This document shows positions 23,722 through 33,079 of a DNA stretch of 64,000 bases, piece by piece (the stretch's first letter is position 1; the number at the start of each line of letters is the position of its first letter). This DNA is from Bacillus_BU sp051233475 (lineage in GTDB: Bacteria > Bacillota > Bacilli > Bacillales > Cytobacillaceae). The notes beneath the pieces are model-generated. The model was given only the letters and a program-made list of their open reading frames with translations. It was not told the DNA's origin and searched no databases. Where the stretch lies: contig NZ_JBKFGH010000036.1 in the NCBI RefSeq assembly GCF_051233475.1, positions 1 to 64,000 on the forward strand, in the 5' to 3' direction. Both the position numbers and the translations under genes were made by a program.

Positions 23722-26700
23722 TTGGTTAGATTGATAGTTTTTAGTACATTTATTTTATTATTTTTTGTACCAACAACTTCCTTTGCATCTACTAATACGG
23801 ATAGTGCCAGTTCTAATTCAGAAGAGCTAATCAATGCATCATCTAGTACAAATAGTACTGAGTTAGGTATTGAAGCACCTACTATCGAGAATACTGTAAC
23901 CGTTACGAATGTAACTCAAGATTTGGAACCACCGGTTGTTCAAAACATCGAAGTGAGTCCGGTTGAGGCAACAATAGGAGAAGCAATTACTGTCAAGGCA
24001 AATGTCACAGATGACTTGTCTGAAATGGACTTTGTATATGCATCAATCCATAATGATGCGGCAGGAGAGGGCTTTGGAATTGTATTAAATTATAATGAAG
24101 CAGAAGGAAAATGGGTAGGAACGTATGTTGTAGAATCTATTACTCTAACAGGAGAATATACAGTAAAGATATATGCGGTAGATAAGGCAGGTAACAATAT
24201 CTGGCAACCTGCAGGGCAAACCGTAACTGTATATAAATTAGATGATGATTGGGAAGCACCGGTAATTGAAAACATTGAAGTTAGTTCAAATGCAGTAACT
24301 TCGGGCGATCAAATATCAATTATAGCTAATATAACGGATTTTCAATCAGGTATAAGTGTTGTGTGGGCCAGTCTCTACTCACCTAATGGAGATCAATACC
24401 CAGTAGAGTTAACCTATGATGAAACAACAGGAAAATGGGTTGGAACCTATCTGTTTGGACCAACTTCAATGTCCGGAGACTGGAAGGTTGAGGTATTTGC
24501 AAGAGATCAAGCAGGAAATGATCAAACTCAATATGCCGACCAGTCCATTTCAGTAGCCAACCCTGATGGCGATTGGGAAGCGCCAGTTATTGAATCAATT
24601 GATGTGAGTCCAGGTACTGTAATGGCGGGTCAAGAACTAACAATCTCGGCATCTATTACCGATAACAAATCATTATCTTATGTTTTTGCAAATATAAGAA
24701 GTGATGACGGGGGTGAATATCTTCAATTAATCTATGATGTAACATCAGGAAAATGGGTAGGACGGTATCTTGTTAGGTCAAATACTAGTCCTAGTACATT
24801 GCAAATTGAAGTAAACGCAAGAGATGCAGCTGGAAACTTAGTTTCGCAATATGCTGACCAGTTGGTTACCGTTGAAAACCAAAATGGCGATTGGGAAGCA
24901 CCGGTAATTGAAAATATTGAAGTGAGCCCATCCGAAGCTTCTGTAGGAGAAGAAATAACCATTAAGGCTGATGTCACAGATAATTCTTCTGGAATGCTAT
25001 TCGTTAGTGCAGTACTTTATTTGGCTGAAGAATATGAAATGTCATTTGAATTAACTTACGATGAAACAGAAGGAAAATGGGTCGGCAAATATGTTGTTCC
25101 ACAAAATGCTGCTCCGGGAGAATGGAATGTTGGTGTATTGGCAGGAGATGAAGCCGGAAACTTTTCAATCCAAAACACGGATATATTGGTTACCATCAAT
25201 AACCCGAATGGCGATTGGGAAAAACCGTTAATAGAAAACGTTGAAGTAACTCCAAACCAAGCAACAGTTGGACAAGATATAACCATTAAGGCAATTGTTA
25301 CAGATAATAGAGGTTTAAACAATGTCATTGCGACTTTATATTTCTTGGATAGTTATGGGTATGATGAAATTGCATTAACGTATAATCCTACAGAGGGAAA
25401 ATGGGTAGGAAGCTATCTTATTAACTCTTATGCTGTACCAGGAAAATGGGAAATCGAGATATTCGCAGCAGATTATGCTGGCAACTATGAATGGGCATAT
25501 GCTGATCAGTTAATTGATGTTGTAAATCAGAATGGTGATATGGAAGTGCCAGTTATTGAATCATTGACCGTTAGCCCGGGTACGGTGGCTAGAGGAGACG
25601 AGATCACCATCCAGGCCAATGTTACAGATAACTTTTCTGGTATAAAAAGTGTTGAAGTATATATTATGAAACCAAATGGCTGGGATACTGTAGAACTAAC
25701 CTATGATGAAAATCAAGGCTTATGGGTTGGAACATATCTAGTTAACCAAGATGCAGCATTTGGTGAGTGGGATTTTGATTTTTATACACGAGACTATGCA
25801 GGTAATATAACGAATAAATTTTTTGAAAAAATAATAACGATTGTTGACGCAGAAGTTGTCATCGAATCTCCAAAATATGGCGATGCGCAATGGTACTATA
25901 GCGTAGGTAACTTCTACAATGCAGTATACTTTGCAGGCCTTGCTTTAGCTGAGGGAGATAAACGCCCAGAAGTTCAAGACCTAATGAACGTGGCATCAGC
26001 CGGATTGTTAAAAGTAGCAGGATCCATGAGTGCTTTAGATGCTAAAAATTCATATGAGCTATTAGTGAATACAGCAGGAGTACCGGTGGCAGTTAAAGCA
26101 GAAGCAGAAAACAGATTAACTCAAGAGCCAGAGGTTATTTCAGCAAGATATAGCGATGCGCAATGGTATTACAGTGTAGGTAACTTATACAACGCCGTAT
26201 ACTTTGTGGGATTAGCAATAGCTGAGGGAGATAAGCGTCAAGAAGTTCTAGACCTAATGAACGTCGCATCAGCCGGTTTATTAAAAACAGCTGAATCGAT
26301 GAGTGCTTTAGATGCTAAGAATTCATATGAACTATTAGTCAATACAGCAGGAGTACCGGCAGCTGTTAAAGCAGAAGCAGAAAACAGATTAACTCAAGAG
26401 CCCGAGATTATTTCAGCAAGATATAGCGATGCGCAATGGTATTACAGTGTAGGTAACTTATACAACGCCGTATATTTTGTGGGATTAGCAATTGCTGAAG
26501 GAGATAAGCGCCAAGAAGTTCAAGACCTAATGAACGTCGTATCAGCTAGCTTATTAAAAACAGCTGAATCCATGAGTGCTTTAGATGCTAAGAATTCATA
26601 TGAACTATTAGTGAATACAGCAGGAGTACCGGCAGCCGTTAAAGCAGAAGCAGAAAACAGATTAACTCAAGAGCCTGAGATTATTTCAACTAGATATAGC

Positions 26701-27213
26701 GATGCACAATGGTATTACAGTGTAGGTAACTTATACAACGCCGTATACTTTGTGGGATTAGCAATAGCTGAAGGAGATAAGCGTCAAGAAGTTCTAGACC
26801 TAATGAACGTCGCATCAGTCAGCTTATTAAAAGCAGCTGAATCCATGAGTGCTTTAGATGCTAAGAATTCATATGAACTATTAGTGAATACAGTAGGAGT
26901 ACCGGCAACCGTTAAAACGGAAGCAGAAAGCAAATTAACTCCAGTAGTTATTTCAGCCAGGTATGGGGATGCTATATGGTACTACAGTGTAGGCAATTTA
27001 TACAATGCGGTATACTATGCAGGATTAGCAATAGCTGAAGGAGATAAGCGTCAAGAAGTTCAAGACTTTATGAACGCAGTATCGGCACAGTTGTATGAAG
27101 CAGCAGCAACCTTGAACGAAGAGGGTGCAACATATGCATACCAGTTGTTAGCAAATACAACTGGAGTACCTGAAAATATAAAATTAGCTGCAGAAGAGTG
27201 GTTAGTGAACTAA
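23722..27213 (+). CDS. large secreted repeat protein: six Ig-like domains plus five 91-aa repeats
   Basis: 1164 aa. The TTG at 23722 is chosen: AAAGGAGAG lies about 9 bases upstream, and translation then opens with a clean signal peptide (VRLIVFSTFILLFFVP, cleavage near SFA-ST). The in-frame ATG at 23680 has no ribosome site. Six Ig-like modules of ~105 residues follow, each opening near GDWEAPVIENIEVSP, with ADVTDN in the middle and YDETTGKWVGTYLV later. The C-terminal ~440 residues are five nearly identical helical repeats with period 273 bp, marked by DAQWYYSVGNLYNAVYF and SALDAKNSYELLVNT. No LPXTG, SLH or LysM motif is visible, so the wall-attachment mode is unknown. It is probably an adhesin or matrix protein; I do not recognise the 91-aa repeat. 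Confidence 0.85.
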   Translation: MVRLIVFSTFILLFFVPTTSFASTNTDSASSNSEELINASSSTNSTELGIEAPTIENTVTVTNVTQDLEPPVVQNIEVSPVEATIGEAITVKANVTDDLSEMDFVYASIHNDAAGEGFGIVLNYNEAEGKWVGTYVVESITLTGEYTVKIYAVDKAGNNIWQPAGQTVTVYKLDDDWEAPVIENIEVSSNAVTSGDQISIIANITDFQSGISVVWASLYSPNGDQYPVELTYDETTGKWVGTYLFGPTSMSGDWKVEVFARDQAGNDQTQYADQSISVANPDGDWEAPVIESIDVSPGTVMAGQELTISASITDNKSLSYVFANIRSDDGGEYLQLIYDVTSGKWVGRYLVRSNTSPSTLQIEVNARDAAGNLVSQYADQLVTVENQNGDWEAPVIENIEVSPSEASVGEEITIKADVTDNSSGMLFVSAVLYLAEEYEMSFELTYDETEGKWVGKYVVPQNAAPGEWNVGVLAGDEAGNFSIQNTDILVTINNPNGDWEKPLIENVEVTPNQATVGQDITIKAIVTDNRGLNNVIATLYFLDSYGYDEIALTYNPTEGKWVGSYLINSYAVPGKWEIEIFAADYAGNYEWAYADQLIDVVNQNGDMEVPVIESLTVSPGTVARGDEITIQANVTDNFSGIKSVEVYIMKPNGWDTVELTYDENQGLWVGTYLVNQDAAFGEWDFDFYTRDYAGNITNKFFEKIITIVDAEVVIESPKYGDAQWYYSVGNFYNAVYFAGLALAEGDKRPEVQDLMNVASAGLLKVAGSMSALDAKNSYELLVNTAGVPVAVKAEAENRLTQEPEVISARYSDAQWYYSVGNLYNAVYFVGLAIAEGDKRQEVLDLMNVASAGLLKTAESMSALDAKNSYELLVNTAGVPAAVKAEAENRLTQEPEIISARYSDAQWYYSVGNLYNAVYFVGLAIAEGDKRQEVQDLMNVVSASLLKTAESMSALDAKNSYELLVNTAGVPAAVKAEAENRLTQEPEIISTRYSDAQWYYSVGNLYNAVYFVGLAIAEGDKRQEVLDLMNVASVSLLKAAESMSALDAKNSYELLVNTVGVPATVKTEAESKLTPVVISARYGDAIWYYSVGNLYNAVYYAGLAIAEGDKRQEVQDFMNAVSAQLYEAAATLNEEGATYAYQLLANTTGVPENIKLAAEEWLVN

Positions 27214-27415
27214 TTAAGGTACGGTTATTAAAGAGGTTTAATCGGAAGTTTTGTGTACAAATAGGCATAACTAGCAGAAACTAGCTAGTTGTGCCTTGAT
27301 TTAAAAAAGAAGAGATTCCTTTAAATGTAGTAGAGATTTTGATGATGGAGTCCAACAATTCTACTAATGTTTTTATGTAAAAATTTGAACTTGCGTTTTT
27401 CTAGATTACTAATAT

Positions 27416-27464
27416 AAAAAGACGACTCACATTCTGTTTACTGAATGCAGATTCGTCTTTTTTT
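27416..27464 (+). terminator. terminator downstream of the repeat protein
   Basis: AAAAAGACGA / TCGTCTTTTTTT with an inner ATTC/GAAT helix. A second hairpin without U-run (AGGCATAACTAGC / GCTAGTTGTGCCT, 27263-27296) lies between it and the stop codon. Confidence 0.75.
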
Positions 27465-28160
27465 GTTGGGATATCTCAAGATTGCTTTGTTTATTACCTA
27501 GAATCTTTAATATTCTTTTCAATTTCACAGTGAATTTAGCCATTATACCTAGTAATTCTTGACAATAGGACCCCAGGATTTAACTGTCCCTCACCTTCGG
27601 GTACTGTAAGAAACAACTTTCTAGTTCAACTACCTCAATAGCTTTTGACAATAATCTATTTCATCCTTTTCAATTGTAATCTCAACAGTTTTATTGATTA
27701 ACATTTCTTATAGGACCAAATTCCAGAACTGAGTTAAAGAGATCGGTTCGATTATTTCCTCTTCCGGTGCAATATTAAGAAAATATTAAATGACATGTCA
27801 TATATCGTACGCTCCATCACTTTCACATTAAATAGCTCATAAATTGACTTTAACTATAGGAATTTGAAAATACAAATCGGACCAATGGCTTTACGAGAAT
27901 TTCATAGATCGTCATATATGGTCTAAATATCATTCATTGATGGTTGGAGTGGGAGGGTTTATTAAGACTTTTGTCCAATGTGTAAATCCCAAAAAAGGTA
28001 TTAATAAAACAAGATGATAACAATATTGAGGAGTTAGAATTTATGGAGATGGGAAATTTTAATATGTATAAAGTGTACAAAAGCACGAGTTCTTAATAAT
28101 AAAAGTTAGGTTTTTAAAAAGAAATTATAAATTTACTCAATTATTTAAGTACAAGACTCA
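27465..28160. other. gene-poor stretch, possibly decayed coding DNA
   Basis: About 700 bp with no frame of useful length on either strand, although the base composition is not unusual. On the minus strand short coding-like pieces appear in different frames (for example APEEEIIEPISLTQFWNLVL at about 27710-27775 and NKTVEITIEKDEIDYCQKLL at about 27640-27700), each ended by stops. They look like relics of a gene broken by frameshifts, but I cannot name a family. Confidence 0.4.
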
Positions 28161-28164
28161 TTTT

Positions 28165-28200
28165 AAAAAACCTGTGTGGATAATATCCTACACAGGTTTT
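28165..28200 (-). terminator. terminator of the UDP-GlcNAc 2-epimerase gene
   Basis: Stem AAAACCTGTGT / ACACAGGTTTT with AAAAAA on the left and TTTT on the right, 26 bases past the leftward stop. Confidence 0.85.
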
Positions 28201-28225
28201 CCCATAATCTATTGACATAAAACTT

Positions 28226-29374
28226 TTATTTTTCTCCAAAATCCGTCGGGCGATCCTTTTTCAGTTCAAAATGATAGAGAATGGAATCAACGATTCGCTT
28301 TGAGGCAGTTCCATCCCCATATGGGTTTGATGCTTTTGCCATTTTATCATGGGCTACCTTATCGGATAGAAGTTCATTGGCAAGATTAAAAATCGTTTCC
28401 TCATCGGTTCCGGCAAGCTTAAGTGTTCCAGCTGCAACTCCCTCAGGGCGCTCGGTTGTATCCCTTAAAACTAATACAGGCACTCCTAATGATGGTGCTT
28501 CCTCTTGGACACCCCCGGAATCCGTTAAAATCAAATAAGCTCTTGAAGCAAAGTTATGGAAATCAATAACATCGAGAGGTTCAATTAAGTGGATACGGTC
28601 ATTTTCACCAAGAATTCGATTCGCGATTTCTCTTACTACAGGGTTCATATGTACTGGATAAATAACCTGAATATCATCATGTTTTTCTGTTAACCTTCTG
28701 ATTGCCGTAAACATATTTTCCATCGGCTTTCCAGTATTTTCACGACGATGAGCCGTCATTAAGACGAGTCGATCATTTCCGATCTTATTCAAGACTGGAT
28801 GAGAATACTGTGGCTTTACCGTTGTTTGCAAAGCATCAATCGCGGTATTACCGGTTACAAAGATGAATTCATCCGGCTTATTTTCAGATAAAAGGTTCTT
28901 CTTTGATTGATTAGTTGGGGCAAAGTGAAGGTCTGCCAATACCCCCGTTAATTGGCGATTCATTTCTTCAGGATATGGAGAATATTTATTTCTTGTCCGT
29001 AATCCTGCTTCAACATGGCCAATCATCGTTGAGTTATAAAAGGCAGCTAAACTTGCTACAAAAGTTGTGGAAGTATCTCCATGAACTAACACAATGTCAG
29101 GTTTTACTTCCTGAATGACTTTGTTAAGTCCTTCAAGACAACGAGTGGTTACATCGACTAGGGTTTGTCTGTCCTTCATAATGTTTAAATCATAGTTCGG
29201 AACAATCTCAAAAATATTTAAGACCTGATCTAGCATTTCACGGTGCTGAGCCGTAACGGTTACAATTGATTCAATTTGTTCATCGTGTTTTTCTAATTCT
29301 TTAACAAGAGGCGCCATTTTAATGGCTTCGGGTCTTGTGCCAAATACAGTCATAACCTTAATTTTGTTATTCAT
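28226..29374 (-). CDS. mnaA: UDP-N-acetylglucosamine 2-epimerase (non-hydrolysing)
   Basis: 382 aa from MNNKIKVMTVFGTRPEAIK, started by TTGGAGGTAATC. The family markers are GTRPEAIKMAPL, VTAQHREMLDQVL, VHGDTSTTF, HVEAGLRT, NRQLTGVLADLHFAPT, TAHRRENTG and SGGVQEEAPSLGVPVLVLRD. It interconverts UDP-GlcNAc and UDP-ManNAc. UDP-ManNAc is the substrate of TagA, whose gene is at 48677, so it feeds wall teichoic acid linkage-unit synthesis and perhaps other ManNAc polymers. Length and motifs are complete. It is leftward, just before the amidase gene, but each has its own terminator. Confidence 0.96.
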   Translation of the reverse strand: MNNKIKVMTVFGTRPEAIKMAPLVKELEKHDEQIESIVTVTAQHREMLDQVLNIFEIVPNYDLNIMKDRQTLVDVTTRCLEGLNKVIQEVKPDIVLVHGDTSTTFVASLAAFYNSTMIGHVEAGLRTRNKYSPYPEEMNRQLTGVLADLHFAPTNQSKKNLLSENKPDEFIFVTGNTAIDALQTTVKPQYSHPVLNKIGNDRLVLMTAHRRENTGKPMENMFTAIRRLTEKHDDIQVIYPVHMNPVVREIANRILGENDRIHLIEPLDVIDFHNFASRAYLILTDSGGVQEEAPSLGVPVLVLRDTTERPEGVAAGTLKLAGTDEETIFNLANELLSDKVAHDKMAKASNPYGDGTASKRIVDSILYHFELKKDRPTDFGEK

Positions 29375-29494
29375 GATTACCTCCAAAACTTTTCAATGAA
29401 ATTTTTATAGTCTTTAATTAATCTGTGTAATCAACAACTTTGATAATATCAGATTTACATTAAAAACAAAAATGTTTTAAGAAATCAAATTAAA

Positions 29495-29529
29495 TAAGAA
29501 AAGATGAGCTAAAATACGCAGCCCATCTT
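29495..29529 (-). terminator. terminator of the amidase gene
   Basis: Stem AGATGAGCT / AGCCCATCT (29503-29511, 29521-29529; one G-U) with AAGAAAAG on the left, read as a U-rich tract on the minus strand. Confidence 0.7.
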
Positions 29530-29535
29530 TTTTTA

Positions 29536-31419
29536 TTACTGTTGTTGAGTTGTAACCCACCAACCGCGAGTATCGCGAACCCATTGTGCATTTTTCTCAG
29601 CAAGATCAAGGCCTGCAAAGGCACCGGTTCGAATTCGGTAATATCTTTCGAATCCTCCGGATGCTTCGTATGCTGCCCACCATCCTCTTTTAGTGAATTG
29701 TTCTAAGGCTTGTTTCGCTGTATCGTCTCCAAGAAAATCTCCTGTTCTAATACGATAGTTGTATATTGGTTCACCGAACTGCTGAGAAGTTGCCCACCAA
29801 CCCCTAGTTATAACACGCTCAAGTGCGATTTTTGCGGCTTCATCTCCTGCAAACCCACCCGTTACAATTCGGTAAACGCCTGGACTTGTTGGTTCGTAGT
29901 AAGCCCACCAGTTAGTGTCACGTTGTAAACCCTCGAGTGCACTCTTAATGTTTTCTTCACCAACAAATTCACCTGTAACAATGCGATACATGGAAAATGC
30001 AGGTGTTGTCTTTTCATAAGTCATCCACCATCCGGTCTCGGACTTTACAGCCTCAATTGCTGCTGCAACATTATTTTCACCGGTAAACTCTCCTGTTCGA
30101 ATCCGGTAATATGGAACTGTACCTTCAACAGGCTCATATGTTGCCCACCATCCAGTTTCAGCGCGAAGAGCATCGAGTTTCTCCTTTACTTTCCATTCAC
30201 CGAGGAATGCACCAGTTAAAATAGCATAATATCTATTTTGAGGATCAAGTGCACCATATTCCTGCTTAACCAAGGAAATAAATTGTGACCAACCATTATT
30301 TAAGATAATACGGGGACAGTATTTCCCGGACCAGTCGCGATGTGGCTTTATATTTTCGATAGGAATATTAGTTTGATCCATTAAATAGGCAATCAGCTTT
30401 CTAGCATTTTCCTCTGCTTTTTGGTAGTTGCCGTCAACATTTTCGGTTATTTCAATCCCAATAGAAGTACGGTTTCCTGGTCCTTCATCATCACCTGCGT
30501 GGAAGCCTGATTCATTTAAAGGGAGATGCTGAATAATTTGAGTGTCATCAACGGTGAAATGCCAGGATACCCATGACTCTGGATTTGTTTGGGCCTGGTT
30601 TATAAGGTACTTGGCATGCATTTCTGCGTTTGCCCCTACAGCAGTATTTGCTGTGTTATGAACCGTGATATAGTCCGGTTTTAAGGTTGTTTCTGGTCGT
30701 ACACTTTTATTTCCTGTCGGGATAAACATTTTTTTAAACGGAACTCCGTTGATGGTTGTTGTATCAAAAGTGCTAATAGTGTCTTCATAGTGTGCCTTTA
30801 GGGTTGTTATCCAAACCTGTTGAGAATTATAATCCACCAAATACCAGTTGCCAGCTTGCTTTACAACATTTACTGTTGATGGAGCAATGGTCTCTTCCGT
30901 TTTAAAATTGGTAAAAGGCTCACTATAGATATTAACTGTTTCCTCAAGAGTAAGCTTGGCATTCTTCGGATACAAATCCCTTAATTCAACCACATTTTCA
31001 TCGTTATACACCCATCTTGGTCCCAAGTATGAGTCAATTAAGAACCATTGTCCCTTTCTTTGTTTGGAATGAACTACTTGAGGGCCAAGTCCCCCATCTA
31101 TCTTTCCATTGGGATAGGAATACAGATAAATGCTGTTATTATTGTAAAGGATGTATTCTCCGCTTTTCTCAAAATTGGCATAAACCAACGTTGAAAATTT
31201 TCCAGGTGCTGGAGAGAAAATTTCGCTCTTACCATTTTCAACAGAAATGATGCTAAAATCTGTTGTCTCGGTTTGCACTATAGTGTCTGCTTGGTCCGTG
31301 CTGTTAGCTGAGGTGCTTTGAATATTTGTCAGAGTTAATCCAAATAATAGCATTACAACAACCAGGGCTTCTATTAATTTTTTCATAGTATTGTGTACAG
31401 TCCAGGACTGTTTTGTCAC
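29536..31419 (-). CDS. N-acetylmuramoyl-L-alanine amidase with SH3-like and six SPOR-like repeats
   Basis: 627 aa. A signal peptide ends near STSA (residue ~40). Residues about 45-230 carry two or three SH3-like wall-binding segments (GQWFLIDSYLGPRWV, GNWYLVDYNSQQVWI). An Amidase_2 (PGRP-type) domain at about 245-390 has zinc ligands and catalytic residues in ITVHNTANT, SWHFTVDDTQIIQHLP and KPHRDWSGKYCPR. The last 230 residues contain six ~38-residue SPOR-like repeats (YRIRTGEFTGENNVAAAIEA, ETGWWMTYE). It cuts the amide between MurNAc and L-Ala. The SPOR-like array probably targets glycan strands. The GTG at 31419 lies very near GAGGAG; an ATG 11 codons later is an alternative start. Confidence 0.9.
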   Translation of the reverse strand: MTKQSWTVHNTMKKLIEALVVVMLLFGLTLTNIQSTSANSTDQADTIVQTETTDFSIISVENGKSEIFSPAPGKFSTLVYANFEKSGEYILYNNNSIYLYSYPNGKIDGGLGPQVVHSKQRKGQWFLIDSYLGPRWVYNDENVVELRDLYPKNAKLTLEETVNIYSEPFTNFKTEETIAPSTVNVVKQAGNWYLVDYNSQQVWITTLKAHYEDTISTFDTTTINGVPFKKMFIPTGNKSVRPETTLKPDYITVHNTANTAVGANAEMHAKYLINQAQTNPESWVSWHFTVDDTQIIQHLPLNESGFHAGDDEGPGNRTSIGIEITENVDGNYQKAEENARKLIAYLMDQTNIPIENIKPHRDWSGKYCPRIILNNGWSQFISLVKQEYGALDPQNRYYAILTGAFLGEWKVKEKLDALRAETGWWATYEPVEGTVPYYRIRTGEFTGENNVAAAIEAVKSETGWWMTYEKTTPAFSMYRIVTGEFVGEENIKSALEGLQRDTNWWAYYEPTSPGVYRIVTGGFAGDEAAKIALERVITRGWWATSQQFGEPIYNYRIRTGDFLGDDTAKQALEQFTKRGWWAAYEASGGFERYYRIRTGAFAGLDLAEKNAQWVRDTRGWWVTTQQQ

Positions 31420-31694
31420 TCCTCCTCATCCTATAAATAAATTATTTTACTAAACTATTGATTATGAAACTAACCAATATTCTTTAATTATACCCAAAGA
31501 GGAAATTATTACAATTCCTTCTATGAAATTACAATAAGTGGTTTCATTCAATTTTATCAAAGTCCTTAATTCTCTAGTAAACTACTTAGTCTCTTTGTTT
31601 GCGTGGGAAATACAAGGGGAAAATCCCTCTAATACTAAGTTGACTTATAATATATAATGTTATTGTTAATTGTATATTATGGAGGTATATTATT

Positions 31695-32819
31695 TTGAAA
31701 AAAGAAAAATTAGATGAGGTAGAGATATTCCGAGGGCTTGCATTTTTAGCAGTAGTGTTTCAACATGCAATGGCTTCAATCTTTTATCGGCCTGATATAA
31801 GTCTTGAAAATATTACAATTGGAACAACTTTTTTAGGATTAACAAGATTTGCGGTCCCTTTGTTTGTTTTTATTTCTGGTATTGTGTTGTTTTACAATTA
31901 TAATGCAAAGCTAAATTATCGAAGCTTTTTGCAAAAGAGATTTATACAAATCATTATTCCTTATTTTTTGTGGACTGTAATTTACTTTTTGTGGGCAAGT
32001 CTTTTAAACGGTGTTGGTTCTTCTAGTACAGGGACCCAAGTTCTAACCATTGTTAAGCTTTCATTAACCGGTACAGGTTATTATCATTTATGGTTTATGG
32101 TCATGATTATCCCATTTTATTTACTCTTTCCAGTGTTTAGGATATTTTTATCAGGAAAGAGAAAATTTACTACAAATCTTATGGTTGTAACAGTTATTTT
32201 CTTAATGAATTTAGGTTTGGTCTATGCTTTATCAAGAGGAATGATGCATTCTGATAATCCAAACTTGGGCTTTATTTTTAATTATTTAGATCGTAATTTT
32301 ATTTTTTGGATATTCTATTTTATATTTGGTGGTTTTGTAGGACTGTACTACCAACAATGGAAGGATTTTGTTCAGAAGGTTCGAATTTTGAGCCTGATTG
32401 GATTAGGAATATGTATGTATTTCATTTATTCCGATATAGCAAAGATTAATTTGAAATTAACAGGTGATAATTACATTTGGAGTGCAGGTGTAACCGGGCC
32501 ACTAAAGCCGTTTATGATGATCACGATTATCCTATTAATCATCCTTGTGTTTTCTTTTTCAGCAAGACTGGTGCTAAAACAATCAAAGTTAACACAAATA
32601 TTAAATACTTTTGGTAAATATTCGTTTGGAGCTTATCTCATTCATGCTTTTGTTTTACGTTTTACAAACCAGTTTTGTTTGAGTTATTTGGGAATGACTA
32701 ATATATATTTCCAAACAATTATTTCGTTTATTTTTTGTTCTTTAATAAGCGTGGCAATATGTTTTCTAATAAGCAAAATAAAAATCCCATTTGGTGAAAT
32801 GATGGTTGGAAAAGTATAA
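31695..32819 (+). CDS. acyltransferase family 3 membrane protein (OafA-like)
   Basis: 374 aa, TTG start with ATGGAGG 9-10 bases upstream. About ten membrane helices. The N-terminal motif IFRGLAFLAVVFQHA carries the conserved His of the Acyltransferase_3 family, and the second conserved Arg is in QKRFIQIIIPYFLW. Members move acetyl or succinyl groups from a cytoplasmic donor to sugars on the outer face. Its position between an amidase and sugar nucleotide genes fits O-acetylation of an exopolysaccharide or teichoic acid. The substrate is not shown by sequence. Divergent from the amidase gene. Confidence 0.88.
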   Translation: MKKEKLDEVEIFRGLAFLAVVFQHAMASIFYRPDISLENITIGTTFLGLTRFAVPLFVFISGIVLFYNYNAKLNYRSFLQKRFIQIIIPYFLWTVIYFLWASLLNGVGSSSTGTQVLTIVKLSLTGTGYYHLWFMVMIIPFYLLFPVFRIFLSGKRKFTTNLMVVTVIFLMNLGLVYALSRGMMHSDNPNLGFIFNYLDRNFIFWIFYFIFGGFVGLYYQQWKDFVQKVRILSLIGLGICMYFIYSDIAKINLKLTGDNYIWSAGVTGPLKPFMMITIILLIILVFSFSARLVLKQSKLTQILNTFGKYSFGAYLIHAFVLRFTNQFCLSYLGMTNIYFQTIISFIFCSLISVAICFLISKIKIPFGEMMVGKV

Positions 32820-32852
32820 ATAATAAATAGTTTAAACAGAGGAAAGCACTCT

Positions 32853-32890
32853 AAAGCCCTTTTCGGAAAGTGAAATGGGCTTTTATTATG
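32853..32890 (+). terminator. hairpin terminator after the acyltransferase gene
   Basis: AAAGCCC / GGGCTTT (32853-32859, 32877-32883) with an interrupted U-rich tail and a further TTTTTTTT at 32893. Confidence 0.6.
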
Positions 32891-33079
32891 GCTTTTTTTT
32901 GACTTTATTTGAAAAGACTTATTTTTCCATTGGGATAAGATAATAATAGGTTGTATAAATCGTTTTCTTATGAAATAATTTTTATGTCAAAAATACTGGT
33001 AATTGAGGAATAAACTAATATTGGTTTCTAATAATTAGTTAGGTAGTCCATCACAATATTGTATAAAGGGGAATTATAA

